A stretch of DNA of 62,927 bases from Caldilineae bacterium (GTDB lineage: Bacteria > Chloroflexota > Anaerolineae > JAAEKA01), in contig JACKBK010000020.1 in NCBI GenBank assembly GCA_020634555.1, forward strand, positions 1-62,927. Reading direction: 5' to 3'. Shown in pieces: positions 1 through 8,526 of this stretch. The position numbers and the translations under genes are program-made. The first letter of the stretch is position 1, and each line of letters opens with the position of its first letter. Below the pieces are notes generated by a model. The model was not told the DNA's origin and made no database searches. It was given only the letters and a program-made list of their open reading frames with translations.

Positions 1-117
1 ATCGCAAAGGCGTGCCGCTGCGACCAGGAACTGCGTGTCTTTCAGTTCGACCCGCAGTCATGAGAGCGATGGTAAATGCCCAATAGCCGTCTTCAACAAT
101 AGAAAGATGCCCAGATC

Positions 118-1296
118 ATGAGGCGACAGCATGGTGTTCCGTACATCCTTCACAACGATAAGGCCCTCCGGTTGCAGCCGGTAGATGGCGCCTTCGCCGA
201 GGGTTGGCTTCAAAGTTTCATCTTCACTCATCAGCAAGCGATCCCGCTTGCTGAAATTGAGCCCGCATTTGGCTCCCTGATACCCGTGTGTCGCGAATTA
301 CCTACGAAGGCCGGTCCAGTGGATCTGCTATTTGTCAACAGTTTGGGTATGCTGACATTGGTTGAATGCAAACTCTGGAAGAACCCGGAAGCAAGACGTG
401 AAGTCGTAGGGCAGATTCTGGACTACGCCAAGGAACTGAGTCAATGGTCGTATGAAGACCTGCAGAACGCAATTGGTAGATCTCACTCAGCCAGCACATC
501 ATCACTTTACGAATTGGCGTCGCAGAACTCCGAAGACCTTGACGAGAGTGATTTCATCGACAACGTGCTGCGGAATCTGCGACGTGGTCGATTCTTGTTG
601 CTTATCGTTGGTGATGGGATACGAGAAAGTGTCGAGGAGATAGCCGGTTTCTTGCAGACCCATGCTCACCTGAACTTCAGTTTTGCTTTGGTAGAACTGG
701 GGCTTTACAGGATACCAGAGCGCGAGGAGTATGTCATCTTCCCCAGAGTTGTCACCCAGACTGTCGAGATCGAGCGCGCGGTCTTTCGGATCGAGGATGA
801 TCGGATTGTGTCGCTTCCGGTACCAGAAACTCAAGTGTCGTCGAGTCGGCGAAGAAAGATCAGCGAGCAGGTTTTCTTTGAGAAACTCAATGCTGATCAG
901 GCTACCAAAGCCAAGCTGGAACAATTCCTCGAGAAGATTCAAGGTCTTGGACTTTACGTAGAACCAGGACAAAACTCTCTGAAACTCAAATCTGATTTGT
1001 TCGATGCCAACTTTGGCATGTTTACAGTGCATGGATATTTCTACAACTGCGGGATAACTTCAACTACAGCAAACCTGGGAGCACCGCTCATCGGCGAACA
1101 GTATCTTCGTCAACTTGCAAACCTGTTTGACAACGGATTCGTGCGGGAAAGCACCAATCTATTTTGGTGGACCGCGATGGTGCGCTCGGGAGGAGAGGAT
1201 CGGTACATTACAGCTGCTGAGCTTCTTGCAGTCGAAGGTGAGTGGATCAAGATCATTCAGAATACTCTGGATGAGATGTCCAAGTTGGGCGAATAG
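118..1296 (+). CDS. PD-(D/E)XK nuclease-like hypothetical protein
   Basis: A 392-residue protein with no signal peptide or membrane segment. Residues 69-101 read as a PD-(D/E)XK core: D69 in PVDLLFV, then the E-x-K triad at E83-C-K85 on a hydrophobic strand (LTLVECKLW), followed by a helix with Q99 (GQILDYAKEL), the spacing seen in restriction-endonuclease-like folds. The C-terminal half (after about residue 230) is unfamiliar and may bind nucleic acid or a partner. It stands alone: no methyltransferase or other restriction gene is adjacent, and 130 bp separates it from the next gene. ATG 118 is the first in-frame start but has no clear ribosome site, so the start is uncertain. Nuclease activity is inferred from motif spacing only. 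Confidence 0.6.
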   Translation: MRRQHGVPYILHNDKALRLQPVDGAFAEGWLQSFIFTHQQAIPLAEIEPAFGSLIPVCRELPTKAGPVDLLFVNSLGMLTLVECKLWKNPEARREVVGQILDYAKELSQWSYEDLQNAIGRSHSASTSSLYELASQNSEDLDESDFIDNVLRNLRRGRFLLLIVGDGIRESVEEIAGFLQTHAHLNFSFALVELGLYRIPEREEYVIFPRVVTQTVEIERAVFRIEDDRIVSLPVPETQVSSSRRRKISEQVFFEKLNADQATKAKLEQFLEKIQGLGLYVEPGQNSLKLKSDLFDANFGMFTVHGYFYNCGITSTTANLGAPLIGEQYLRQLANLFDNGFVRESTNLFWWTAMVRSGGEDRYITAAELLAVEGEWIKIIQNTLDEMSKLGE

Positions 1297-1360
1297 TTTT
1301 GGTGGAAAGCTTTGTGACGATAGCTCTGAAGATTACGCAATCGTGCCAAGTGTGAACCAG

Positions 1361-1388
1361 TTGACCTATAGTCGGACCTACGTATAAT
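1361..1388 (+). promoter_or_regulatory. sigma70-type promoter for the DIP1984-family gene
   Basis: TTGACC (1361-1366), 16-bp spacer, TATAAT (1383-1388), about 40 bp upstream of the ATG at 1427. Confidence 0.6.
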
Positions 1389-1426
1389 GCCGTCTGTATC
1401 ATCGTTGCAAGCGAAAGGAGGAAGGG

Positions 1427-1885
1427 ATGAAACTGGCGGAAGCATTGATTTTGCGGGCCGACAGCAACCGGCGGGTTGAACAGTTGAGACAGCGTTTGCT
1501 GCGCAGCGCTAAGGTTCAGGAAGGCAACCAGCCTGCCGAGAACCCACAGGAGTTGATCGCCGAGCTTGAGCGGGTTTCAGCCCAGCTTGAGCAGTTCGTA
1601 CAGCGTATCAATCGGACCAACAGCAACACCATGCTCGACGAGGCGATGAGCCTTTCCGACGCGCTGGCGGTGCGGGACAACTTGAAGCTGAAGCAGGGCA
1701 TCTATCAGCATCTGGCGCAAGCGGCAGTGGTCACTCAGGACCGCTACAGCAAATCCGAGGTAAAGTTTACCAGCACGGTGGATGTGGCGGCGATCCAACG
1801 GCGCGCCGACGATCTCGCCAGGCAGCATCGCGACCTGGACGCCAAGATCCAGGAAGCCAACTGGCGCACAGAGTTGCTGGATTAA
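1427..1885 (+). CDS. DIP1984 family protein (septicolysin-like name in databases)
   Basis: A 152-residue, highly charged, mostly helical protein. The N-terminus MKLAEALILRAD, the central INRTN motif and the C-terminal strings STVDVAAIQRRADDLAR and IQEANWRTELLD match my memory of the DIP1984 family, small soluble proteins of unknown role found across Actinobacteria and Chloroflexota and sometimes mis-named septicolysin. Residues 1-70 and 120-150 look like coiled-coil helices. The start is well supported: AGGAGG lies 8 bp upstream of ATG 1427 and a good promoter precedes it. It appears to be a single-gene unit. Function is unknown. Confidence 0.75.
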   Translation: MKLAEALILRADSNRRVEQLRQRLLRSAKVQEGNQPAENPQELIAELERVSAQLEQFVQRINRTNSNTMLDEAMSLSDALAVRDNLKLKQGIYQHLAQAAVVTQDRYSKSEVKFTSTVDVAAIQRRADDLARQHRDLDAKIQEANWRTELLD

Positions 1886-2122
1886 TCAAGCTGGTAGCCG
1901 CTGAAGCAGGAGCGTGCAGGACCGCGCAGCAAGGATTTGCTGCACCATGGATCGTGCGCAGGGCCGCACGCCGGGTTCAAACCCCGTAGACCTTACAGGG
2001 CACGCCCAGCACGGTTACAAACGCACAGGGTACTGTCACAGTTACTACCATCTGCAGGCCTGCAACAGCGGTGAGGGTGGGTCAGGGGCAAAGCTTGACA
2101 CATCCAGCAACGGAGGTTTTGT

Positions 2123-2428
2123 ATGGACGTACCGGATACCAGAACTACAATCAGGACCGCAGTTTACGAACAGGGTGCGCTGCGATTATCAGCGCCACTG
2201 TCTCTTCCAGAACACACTCAAGTTAAAGTAGCTATTTGGCAGGTTCAGGCGACAGATGATCTGCAGCGGGCAGAGGAAGCATTACTTGCCACTGGCCTGG
2301 TTACGCCTCCCGACGTAAACCTTGAACGGTCAAAGCTGCTTGAGCCACGACTGGCCGAACTCGCAGAGATCTATGCGGTTGGTGGACCATTGTCTGATCG
2401 TATCATCGCAGAGCGCGACGAACGATGA
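2123..2428 (+). CDS. AF2212-like / VapB-type antitoxin
   Basis: A 101-residue protein. The first half (about residues 8-45, with EQGALRL, LPEHTQVKVAIW) is a small beta-barrel-like DNA-binding segment resembling DUF104/AF2212-type antitoxins; the second half is an acidic helical tail of the kind that covers a toxin active site. GGAGG lies 7 bp upstream of the ATG. Its last four bases (ATGA) overlap the start of the PIN toxin gene, the usual translational coupling of a toxin-antitoxin pair. Family assignment rests on this short N-terminal pattern and on context. Confidence 0.7.
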   Translation: MDVPDTRTTIRTAVYEQGALRLSAPLSLPEHTQVKVAIWQVQATDDLQRAEEALLATGLVTPPDVNLERSKLLEPRLAELAEIYAVGGPLSDRIIAERDER

Positions 2429-2898
2429 GTTCAGTTGTCTACTATCTTGATACCAGCGCGTTGATCAAGCGCTATGTCGCCGAGACCGGAAGCAGGTGGA
2501 TACAAGAGACGGTTGATCCGCAAAGCGGAAACCTGTTGCTCACATCCCGATTGAGTATCGTTGAAGCCAGAAGTGCGCTGGCCCGACGCAGGCGCGAGGC
2601 ATCCATTGATGCTGACGATCATGCGTATTTGGTAGGCGTATTCAACGATCATTGCCACGCCCAATATCATCTTGTTGAGGTCGAGGGCGACGTGGTTGAT
2701 AAAGCCTGCGACTTGCTTGATAGGCATTCGTTGCGAGCGTATGACGCCGTCCAGTTGGCATCTGCTGTGGTCATGAATGCTTCGTTGATAGCCTCCGGGC
2801 TTCCCGGCCTGGTTTTTCTTTGCTCAGATGAACGCCTGCTTGCCGCGGCCGAAGCCGAGGGTCTCAAGTGGCATAACCCAAGCAACATGGATGTATGA
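2425..2898 (+). CDS. PIN-domain ribonuclease toxin (VapC family)
   Basis: A 157-residue single PIN domain. The acidic active-site residues are visible: D9 in YLDTSALIKRY, E47 in SIVEARSAL, D107 in LRAYDAVQLASA and D135 in CSDERLLAAA, the arrangement that holds Mg2+ in VapC endoribonucleases. It starts inside the antitoxin stop codon (ATGA overlap at 2425-2428), so the two genes form one coupled operon. All catalytic positions are present, so the toxin should be active when freed from the antitoxin. The RNA target cannot be told from sequence. Confidence 0.88.
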   Translation: MSSVVYYLDTSALIKRYVAETGSRWIQETVDPQSGNLLLTSRLSIVEARSALARRRREASIDADDHAYLVGVFNDHCHAQYHLVEVEGDVVDKACDLLDRHSLRAYDAVQLASAVVMNASLIASGLPGLVFLCSDERLLAAAEAEGLKWHNPSNMDV

Positions 2899-2953
2899 AA
2901 GCGCGGCAGGTTGTTGCCAAATCTATCGGTCTGTTCATAAAGGTTGACACTCG

Positions 2954-3461
2954 ATGCAGATCCTTGAAACCGAACGTCTCATCCTTCGCCATCCCGTCCT
3001 GTCCGATGTGGACGGGATATTTGTGTTTTACAGCGACCCGGAGGTCCGGCGCTACTTTCCCGACGGCACGCTGACCTACCAGGAAACCAGGGAGGAGGTC
3101 GAGTGGTATCTCAACGGCCACCCGCGGCACCCGGAGCTGGGGCTGTGGGCGACGGTGGACAAGGCAACCAGCCGGCTCATCGGCCGCGGCCTGTTGCGGA
3201 CCATCATCACAGTTCGAGGTGGAGGTAGCCTATCTGCTGGGCAGCAGGTGGGGCTGGGCAGGGAGGCGGCTGCTGGCGATCCGTGACTACGCATTCTGGA
3301 CACTGGGCCTGACGCGGCTGGTCTGCCTTATCAGCGATGGCAATGCTGCCTCGGTCAAGGTTGCGGAGAAGATGGGCATGACCTTCGAGCGCGACGGCGA
3401 GGACGAGTATGGTCCGTTCCATCTCTATTCCATGAGCCGGCCGGAAACGGCTGCGGCATGA
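2954..3461 (+). pseudogene. GNAT acetyltransferase (RimJ/RimL-like), frameshifted
   Basis: The first 80 codons from ATG 2954 give a normal start of a ribosomal-protein-type N-acetyltransferase (LETERLILRHPVLSDVDG, then GLWATVDKATSRLIGR). Near 3211 the family sequence continues in another frame (EVEVAYLL, from about 3218). Part of the acetyl-CoA loop (GLGREAAA, 3253-3276) is again in the first frame, and the rest (IRDYAFWTLGL, GNAASVKVAEKMGM, ending at 3461) is in the second. At least three indels are needed to rebuild one protein of about 168 residues. This is either a decayed gene or a stretch of poor consensus sequence; the neighbouring gene also carries a nonsense codon. Confidence 0.75.
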
Positions 3462-3471
3462 AGCCGACGCG

Positions 3472-4794
3472 ATGAGGACAGACATTCGTTTGGCAGCGAA
3501 ACTATCGGCCTTGCTGTTTCTCACCGCGTGCCAACCGGTGCTGGTGACAGCGCCTGCACCAGTTGAATCTCTGACGGTCACGCTCCTCTTTCCCAATCCA
3601 ACCTCGCAGTTGCAAATGGGCCAGAGCACACGTCTCATCGCCCAGGTGACGGACGCAGCCGGCCAACCGGTCGATGACGCCGATGTGACGTTCACTGTGG
3701 CTGGGCCGGACGGCAGCGAGATCGTTCGTTTGGCTGCCGCGGGCGACGCGCAGGGAACCTATCGCAGCAACGACTGGACCGTGGCGCATCGCGTCCCGCA
3801 GGGTGACTGGCGCGTGACGGTCGATGCCGGCGCCGGTGCTGCGGCCGGCCAGACGTCTGGCCAGTTTCCGGTTGTCAACTCGACCAGTGAAACACTGCTG
3901 GCCAAATATGGTTTTTGGCTGGACCCGCCCAGCCTGCGTGGCATTCAGGCCACCATCAGTGCTGAAGAGGGTGATGCACAAAACGGTAGGCTGGCATGGG
4001 GTGGCTTCTTGCCGGCATTGCACATCCTGCCCGCCAGCCTGGTGGAATTGGCGTGGCGAAGCGGCGACTTTCACCTTGACAGCTCTGAGGCTGCGCGGCA
4101 GTTCATGCTGAACCAGATCGGTATCCTGGGTTTTGCTCCGGTTCGTGAGATTGGACCGTTCGAGCGGACGACGTTCAAGGGTTGGGATGCCTGGCAGGCT
4201 ACCGGCCGCAGCCAGTTTAGCTACGAGGACGTGGCCTGGCTGATCTTTTACACGCCCGAAGTTGACAAGACATAGTTCATCGGCACAATTGCGGTACTGC
4301 CGCCGGGCGGTATCGACGCCCACGCCGTACTGCGCGAGAGCTTCGACGTCGATCCGACCGTCCATGCGGATGTCGTCGCGCCCAGTCCGTTAGTCCAACT
4401 GCTGCCGGCGCCGGAGTTGCTGGAGCCAGCGATGGGCGAAAAGTTCAGCGGGACCGACGAGCCGGTGGTGCTGCGCTGGCAGCCGGTCAAGGAGTTAGCG
4501 CCAGACGAATACTACCAGGTCATGGTCGAATATGACTACATCGAAGGAATGTATTCGGAGAAACTGGCGACCCGCGAAACCTGGATCGAGCTACCGCTGT
4601 CGTTGTACGAAACGCCCAACTGCCAGGCGTTCGACTGGCACGTGAGGTTGATGCGCCAGACCGGGGTCAGCCAGGACGGCCAGATCCAGGGCGAGCCGGT
4701 CAGCTATGACAGCCTCATGCCGTACCTGGTCTGGGATTACCCTGGTGGTCAGCGACCGGACGACTGGAAGTCCTGCCCCAACGCGCAGTTTTGA
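3472..4794 (+). pseudogene. Lipoprotein gene interrupted by an in-frame TAG
   Basis: The first part (267 residues from ATG 3472) has a signal peptide with a lipobox-like LFLTAC, then an Ig-like beta domain (about 35-130: TVTLLFPNPTSQLQMG, FTVAGPDGSE) of the type seen in copper-resistance YtkA/FixH-like proteins, then an alpha/beta part. Reading stops at TAG 4273-4275 but the same frame stays open to TAA-free codons until TGA at 4792-4794, with natural-looking sequence on both sides (TPEVDKT, stop, FIGTIAVLPPGG). Changing TAG to TGG would restore a 440-residue protein. Either a nonsense mutation or a base error; the first half might still be made. I do not recognise the full-length family. Confidence 0.65.
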
Positions 4795-4822
4795 ACCAGT
4801 GGAAGGAAGGAAATCATCAGCT

Positions 4823-5320
4823 ATGGAATCATCATCTCTCGAACGGATCAATGGCCATCGTCTTTCTGAGTTTATCTACGGGACCGTTATGGGGATGGTC
4901 GCAATTGCCGGAATCTCTTCGGAATCGCATCTGACTTGGCTGCAAGCGGCCGCTCTCATAGTTGTCGGCGCCGGCGCCATTTGGATTGCCCATGCCTACT
5001 CAGAGTTGATTAGCCAGCGCATTGCTGGAGGCAGGCGTCTGGATGGGCGTGATCTGTATGAAGTGTTAAGGGGATCCTGGCCCATTGTAGTGGCCGGTTT
5101 TGTGCTTGCAATACCGCTGCTTCCCGTGGCAGTTGGACTGTGGTCGTTGAGTACCGGGCTGTGGCTTGCCAGCGCTCTGGGTGTTGTGATCCTCGGCATC
5201 CTCGGCCTGGTGGCAGGCAAAGTTACCAACGAGGCCTGGCCGCGGCGCATCGTGTGGGCCGCCCTCACGGCCGGTCTCGGACTGGTGATTGTGGCCGCCG
5301 AGCTTGCCGTACACCACTGA
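4823..5320 (+). CDS. Small four-helix membrane protein
   Basis: A 165-residue protein from ATG 4823, preceded by GGAAGGAAGG. Hydrophobic segments lie at about residues 17-30, 38-55, 88-110 and 115-160 (the last probably two helices), giving four or five membrane spans. The N-terminal motif RLSEFIYGTVMGMV followed by an invariant-looking AHAYSELIS recalls a group of small actinobacterial/Chloroflexota membrane proteins of unknown role. A longer reading back to 4706 would overlap the preceding gene and has no ribosome site, so the shorter start is chosen. It ends just before a bidirectional terminator. Function unknown. Confidence 0.7.
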   Translation: MESSSLERINGHRLSEFIYGTVMGMVAIAGISSESHLTWLQAAALIVVGAGAIWIAHAYSELISQRIAGGRRLDGRDLYEVLRGSWPIVVAGFVLAIPLLPVAVGLWSLSTGLWLASALGVVILGILGLVAGKVTNEAWPRRIVWAALTAGLGLVIVAAELAVHH

Positions 5321-5362
5321 GCGAGTAAATTTGATGCGGGTGATAGCGCGCTGCCGTAAACG

Positions 5363-5402
5363 AAACGTGAGAACTTCGCCATGGAGGTTCTCACGTTTTT
5401 CG
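5363..5402 (+). terminator. Rho-independent terminator between convergent genes
   Basis: AAACGTGAGAAC (5363-5374) pairs perfectly with GTTCTCACGTTT (5387-5398), followed by T residues. It lies between the membrane protein gene and the end of tyrS. Confidence 0.7.
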
Positions 5403-5465
5403 TTTCACGTTTCATGCTCGATTTTACGGTTCCCCTTGCACACGTTTCCTGGAACCGAGATCAAC

Positions 5466-6716
5466 TCAGCTGACCAGCCGGGCGAACTTACGCTTGCCGA
5501 CCTGCAAGACGCGCGGTTCGGCAGCCGGCTCCATCTCCATCCGAATATCGGACACCGCTTCGCCGTCCAGCTTGACGCCGCCCTGCTGGATCAGCCGGCG
5601 CGCCTCGCTGTTGCTGCTCACCATTCCCAACTCGTTGAGCAGCGTGATCAGTCCCACCGGCTCGGTCAGCCGGTGCTCCGGCATGTCATCCGGGATCTCG
5701 CGCTGCTGGAACACTGTGACGAAATGTTCTTCGGCGGCCTGGGCATCCTCCTCGCTATGGAAGATGGCGACGATCTCCCTCGCCAGTTCCATCTTGACGT
5801 CGCGCGGGTGGCGGCTGCCGTCGGCCAGCGATGCCTCGACCGCCGCGACCTGGTCGGGCAGGTAGCGGGTCGCCAGCTTGAAGTAGATCGGCATCGCGCT
5901 GTCGGGGATCGACATCACCTTGCCGTACATGTCGTTGGGCTCGTCCAGGATGCCGATGGCGTTGCCGATGCTCTTGCTCATCCGAATCTCGCCGTCGGTG
6001 CCGGGCAGGATGTCCACCAGGATGGCGATCTGCGGCTTCTGGTCCATGGCGACTTGCAGCTTGCGGCCGGCCACCAGGATGTTGAACAACTGGTCGGTGC
6101 CGCCGACCTGCACATCGGTGTGCATGGCTGCTGCGTCGTAGGCTTGCATCAGCGCGTAGAAGGTCTCGTGCAGGTAGATCGGGTCGCCCTTCTCGAAGCG
6201 CAGCGCAAAGTTCTCACGGCTGAGGAACTGTTGCACGGTGAAGTTCTGGGCGATTCGGATCAGGTCTACCAGACTCAGCTCGGCCAGCCATTCGCCGTTG
6301 TGGCGGATAACGGTCTGGTCGCGGTCGAGGATCTTGAACGCCTGGTCGGTGTAGGTGCGGGCGTTCTCCTCGATCTCTTCCTGCGTCATCAGCGGTCGGG
6401 TCTTGTTCTTGTCGCTGGGATCGCCCACCAGGCTGGTGTAGGAGCCGATGAGGAAGGTGACCTCGTGGCCCAGGTCCTGGAACTGGCGCAGCTTGCGCAT
6501 GGTGATGGTGTGGCCCAGGTGCAGGTCAGGCTTGGTCGGGTCGTAGCCGCAGTAGACGCGCAGCGGACGACTCTCGTGCTGGGCCTCGATCAGTCGCTGG
6601 CGCAGCTCGGCAGCCATCTGGCGCTTGGTTTCCTCGTCGCCATAGCTGGTGCCCTGCATCAGCAGGGCGACCTGGTCGTCGATGGGCATCTGGCGTGGAT
6701 CGGTGGACGTGGTCAT
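5466..6716 (-). CDS. tyrS: Tyrosyl-tRNA synthetase
   Basis: Charges tRNA-Tyr with tyrosine in the cytoplasm. The 416-residue protein has the class I signatures: HLGH at 66-69 in place of HIGH and RMSKS at 245-249 in place of KMSKS. The tyrosine pocket and dimer segments lie between (GGTDQLFNILVAGRKLQ), and a C-terminal S4-like RNA-binding domain occupies about residues 350-416 (LLNELGMVSSNSEARRLIQQ). Length and architecture fit the longer bacterial TyrRS subgroup (about 400-430 residues). AGGAGAG lies 7 bp upstream of the ATG. The leader upstream carries a terminator-like hairpin, suggesting attenuation control. Confidence 0.96.
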   Translation of the reverse strand: MTTSTDPRQMPIDDQVALLMQGTSYGDEETKRQMAAELRQRLIEAQHESRPLRVYCGYDPTKPDLHLGHTITMRKLRQFQDLGHEVTFLIGSYTSLVGDPSDKNKTRPLMTQEEIEENARTYTDQAFKILDRDQTVIRHNGEWLAELSLVDLIRIAQNFTVQQFLSRENFALRFEKGDPIYLHETFYALMQAYDAAAMHTDVQVGGTDQLFNILVAGRKLQVAMDQKPQIAILVDILPGTDGEIRMSKSIGNAIGILDEPNDMYGKVMSIPDSAMPIYFKLATRYLPDQVAAVEASLADGSRHPRDVKMELAREIVAIFHSEEDAQAAEEHFVTVFQQREIPDDMPEHRLTEPVGLITLLNELGMVSSNSEARRLIQQGGVKLDGEAVSDIRMEMEPAAEPRVLQVGKRKFARLVS

Positions 6717-6741
6717 AAGGACTCTCCTGGGTTGTCATAAC

Positions 6742-6768
6742 AAAAAGCGTGGCCATACGCGCCACGCT
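6742..6768 (-). terminator. Attenuator-like hairpin in the tyrS leader
   Basis: Read on the minus strand: AGCGTGGC, 7-nt loop, GCCACGCT (perfect 8-bp stem), then TTTTT, ending about 26 nt before the tyrS ATG. A second GC-rich hairpin (CCGGG...CCCGG) lies further upstream near 6815-6845. No other minus-strand gene precedes it, so it probably controls tyrS itself. I looked for the T-box core and did not find a convincing match. Confidence 0.55.
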
Positions 6769-6957
6769 TCGGGAATGTCTGCGAAAAGAAGATGGGTACT
6801 GGCGCGCTCAACAGGTCCGGGCAGGGGCGTAGCCGCCCCCGGCGTACGAGTAAGTGGACAGACGAGCGCACAGGGTGATCATCGTGGCGGGATGATAGCA
6901 TGGGGCAGCGGGTGTGTCAAATCGTTTGGCGCCGGGCGGCGGTCCGCCATGTCCGCC

Positions 6958-7065
6958 GAATGAATTCGGCGTCTGATACCAGAAGCCTGCTCAAAGCAGG
7001 CTGCCGAGGCTGATTCCGTTCAGCTTGCTTCAGCATGCTTTGGTTGTCAGGCCGTGAATTCATTC
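6958..7065. repeat. 108-bp palindromic repeat element with GAATGAATTC ends
   Basis: The element is bounded by GAATGAATTC (6958-6967) and its exact reverse complement GAATTCATTC (7056-7065). Inside are a perfect 8-bp hairpin, AGCCTGCT-CAA-AGCAGGCT (6984-7002), and a looser one near 7021-7042. The shape is that of a REP/BIME- or MITE-like intergenic repeat. It lies between the divergent tyrS and the gene at 7266. Confidence 0.6.
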
Positions 7066-7114
7066 ATGGCAGGCTGGCTCAACGTGATCTGGATCATAGT
7101 GCAGCGTGGGATAC

Positions 7115-7125
7115 TGTGCTAGAAT
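7115..7125 (+). promoter_or_regulatory. Extended -10 promoter
   Basis: TGTGCTAGAAT, an extended -10 element with no good -35, about 140 bp upstream of the gene at 7266. The same 11-mer lies immediately before rsfS. Confidence 0.45.
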
Positions 7126-7265
7126 AATGCCGGTGGCATTGCAGAATGCCGGGCGGGTATGCACGCTGATGAATTTCTACGCTGCTGGCATGGGCCGGAA
7201 GACTGTGGTGGGTTTGCCGAACGATTAGTTCTTTCTAGACGGTCGATACATGGAGAGTTGCTTTC

Positions 7266-7958
7266 ATGGACAGGTCGCACCTCAATACCGCATGTGCCTC
7301 ATCATGTCTCACAACAGGCGTTCTTGTCGGGCTGGGGTGTGCCTGTGTCCTGCTGCTTTGTATGTCATGTTTTCTGGCCGACCTGGCCGACGAAAGCGAT
7401 GTGACATTGGTGGAGACGGAAGTGGTTCTGTCATCTGGGGACTTCTCCGAGCTACAAACCATGGAGGATTGGGAGGAAAAGTTTGTAGAACTTCTGCACG
7501 ATGTGGGATGGGATTATCGTCCTTACCTCATTTCGTTGGAGTCGGGTGTGACATGTCAAGAACCTGGTCAGGCTAATTGGTTAACTATGGTTTTTCAAGC
7601 CCGGGAGAACAAGGAACTGGTTCCGTTTCTGAAAGATGCCTATGTATCTTACCACCCGGACACAAGCATTGTGTCGATCCGCATTGAGGAACAGGCTTTG
7701 CGCTTGAAGCGCGATCCGGAAGTGCAATTGGCGCATCACAAGATTGACTTTGCTGAAGCGATCGAAATTGCCAATCTCAATGGAGGCGCCCAGTTCCAGC
7801 AAGAGCTAAATCAAGAGTGTTACATCATCGGCTATTTGCGCGGTGATTCGTGGGATATCCTTTATGCTCCACCGGGACCGAACACGGGACCCCATCTTAG
7901 TATTCAGATAGACGCAGTTACGAGCAAAGTCAAGCGGTCAAAATGGAATGGGTATTGA
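7266..7958 (+). CDS. Membrane-anchored hypothetical protein, PepSY-like C-terminus
   Basis: A 230-residue protein with one hydrophobic segment at about 17-40 (GVLVGLGCACVLLLCMSC, cysteine-rich), which may be a signal anchor or a lipoprotein signal. The exported part is acidic. Residues 150-225 (FAEAIEIANLNGGAQFQ, then an aromatic beta strand and SIQIDAVTSKV) have the helix-plus-two-strand pattern of PepSY-type domains, though similarity is weak. GGAGAG lies about 9 bp upstream of the ATG. It stands alone between two repeat-rich gaps. Base composition is slightly less GC-rich than its neighbours. Function unknown. Confidence 0.6.
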   Translation: MDRSHLNTACASSCLTTGVLVGLGCACVLLLCMSCFLADLADESDVTLVETEVVLSSGDFSELQTMEDWEEKFVELLHDVGWDYRPYLISLESGVTCQEPGQANWLTMVFQARENKELVPFLKDAYVSYHPDTSIVSIRIEEQALRLKRDPEVQLAHHKIDFAEAIEIANLNGGAQFQQELNQECYIIGYLRGDSWDILYAPPGPNTGPHLSIQIDAVTSKVKRSKWNGY

Positions 7959-8112
7959 GGTCAGTGAAGTCACACCTTTGGTACGTGTCGGAGTTGGATC
8001 CCGACAATCGACGCGCCGAGTTTCCAACGGTGCTGCACCTCCGCTTGTTTGTTGCGCTTCCACAGCGCGAGGGCTGCTAGAGGTGATGACCTGATCGCAT
8101 GCGAGCAAAGGC

Positions 8113-8123
8113 TGTGGTATAAT
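8113..8123 (+). promoter_or_regulatory. Extended -10 promoter
   Basis: TGTGGTATAAT, 19 bp before the ATG at 8142. The same 11-mer occurs before hsp20 and before the tRNA cluster. Confidence 0.55.
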
Positions 8124-8141
8124 GCGTTTGAGGCAACAAGC

Positions 8142-8408
8142 ATGACATCATTGGACCCTGTGGTGATCCGTGAAGCGCTGGCCGGCTATCAGGCAGCCAA
8201 CGACGTTATCGAGGCTGAACGGCGCGAACAGCTCGCGCAGACGACATCGGCTGAATCGTGGGCGCAATGGCGAGAAATGGTCAGCAGCTACAATATCGAG
8301 GTTGATTGGCCTGTGGACATCGATCGACTTGATCTATGGGAGGTCGAAGGGTTGCTTGTGATTCGCCGGGCAATGGATCTGCTGGCGGAAAGCCAGGGGT
8401 TTATCTGA
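8142..8408 (+). CDS. Small hypothetical protein
   Basis: An 88-residue acidic, helical soluble protein starting at ATG 8142. The start is chosen because an extended -10 promoter ends at 8123, so transcription would begin close to this codon; the longer frame from 8049 begins upstream of that promoter. There is no obvious ribosome site. Features are a tryptophan-containing helix (ESWAQWREMVSSY) and a C-terminal leucine-rich helix. I do not recognise a family. Its codon use resembles neighbouring real genes. Confidence 0.5.
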   Translation: MTSLDPVVIREALAGYQAANDVIEAERREQLAQTTSAESWAQWREMVSSYNIEVDWPVDIDRLDLWEVEGLLVIRRAMDLLAESQGFI

Positions 8409-8472
8409 TACGCTTGGCCTGGAGGCCGATCCACCTGCACCGTACGGCGTCAGCCCGCCGGTCCGGTTTGCT

Positions 8473-8501
8473 TTGACATTTGCATCTTTGTGGCTTACAA
8501 T
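8473..8501 (+). promoter_or_regulatory. alaS promoter (consensus sigma70)
   Basis: TTGACA (8473-8478), 17-bp spacer, TACAAT (8496-8501). The start site should fall near 8508, exactly where a perfect 8-bp hairpin begins (8507-8526). Confidence 0.8.
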
Positions 8502-8506
8502 CCAGG

Positions 8507-8526
8507 TGCTGCCCCAACGGGCAGCA
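8507..8526 (+). promoter_or_regulatory. Hairpin at the 5' end of the alaS transcript
   Basis: TGCTGCCC-CAAC-GGGCAGCA, a perfect 8-bp stem with a 4-nt loop beginning at the predicted transcription start. It may protect the 5' end; no T run follows, so it is not a terminator. Confidence 0.5.

Noticed and set aside
1..63. A 20-codon open stretch ending in TGA at the left edge
   Set aside because: Could be the end of a gene outside the window, but it is too short to recognise and other frames are open too.
1886..2122. T-loop-like CGGGTTCAAACCCCG near 1970-1986 suggesting a tRNA
   Set aside because: No acceptor stem, D-arm or anticodon arm can be built around it; the gap holds nothing else I recognise, and the overlapping frame from 1914 has no coding look.
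5289..6740. Long plus-strand frame (483 codons) opposite tyrS
   Set aside because: Shadow of tyrS caused by high GC; composition is His/Val/Asp-biased and no family is recognisable.
6720..6770. T-box riboswitch upstream of tyrS
   Set aside because: The conserved T-box core and a tyrosine specifier loop could not be found; kept only as an attenuator-like hairpin.
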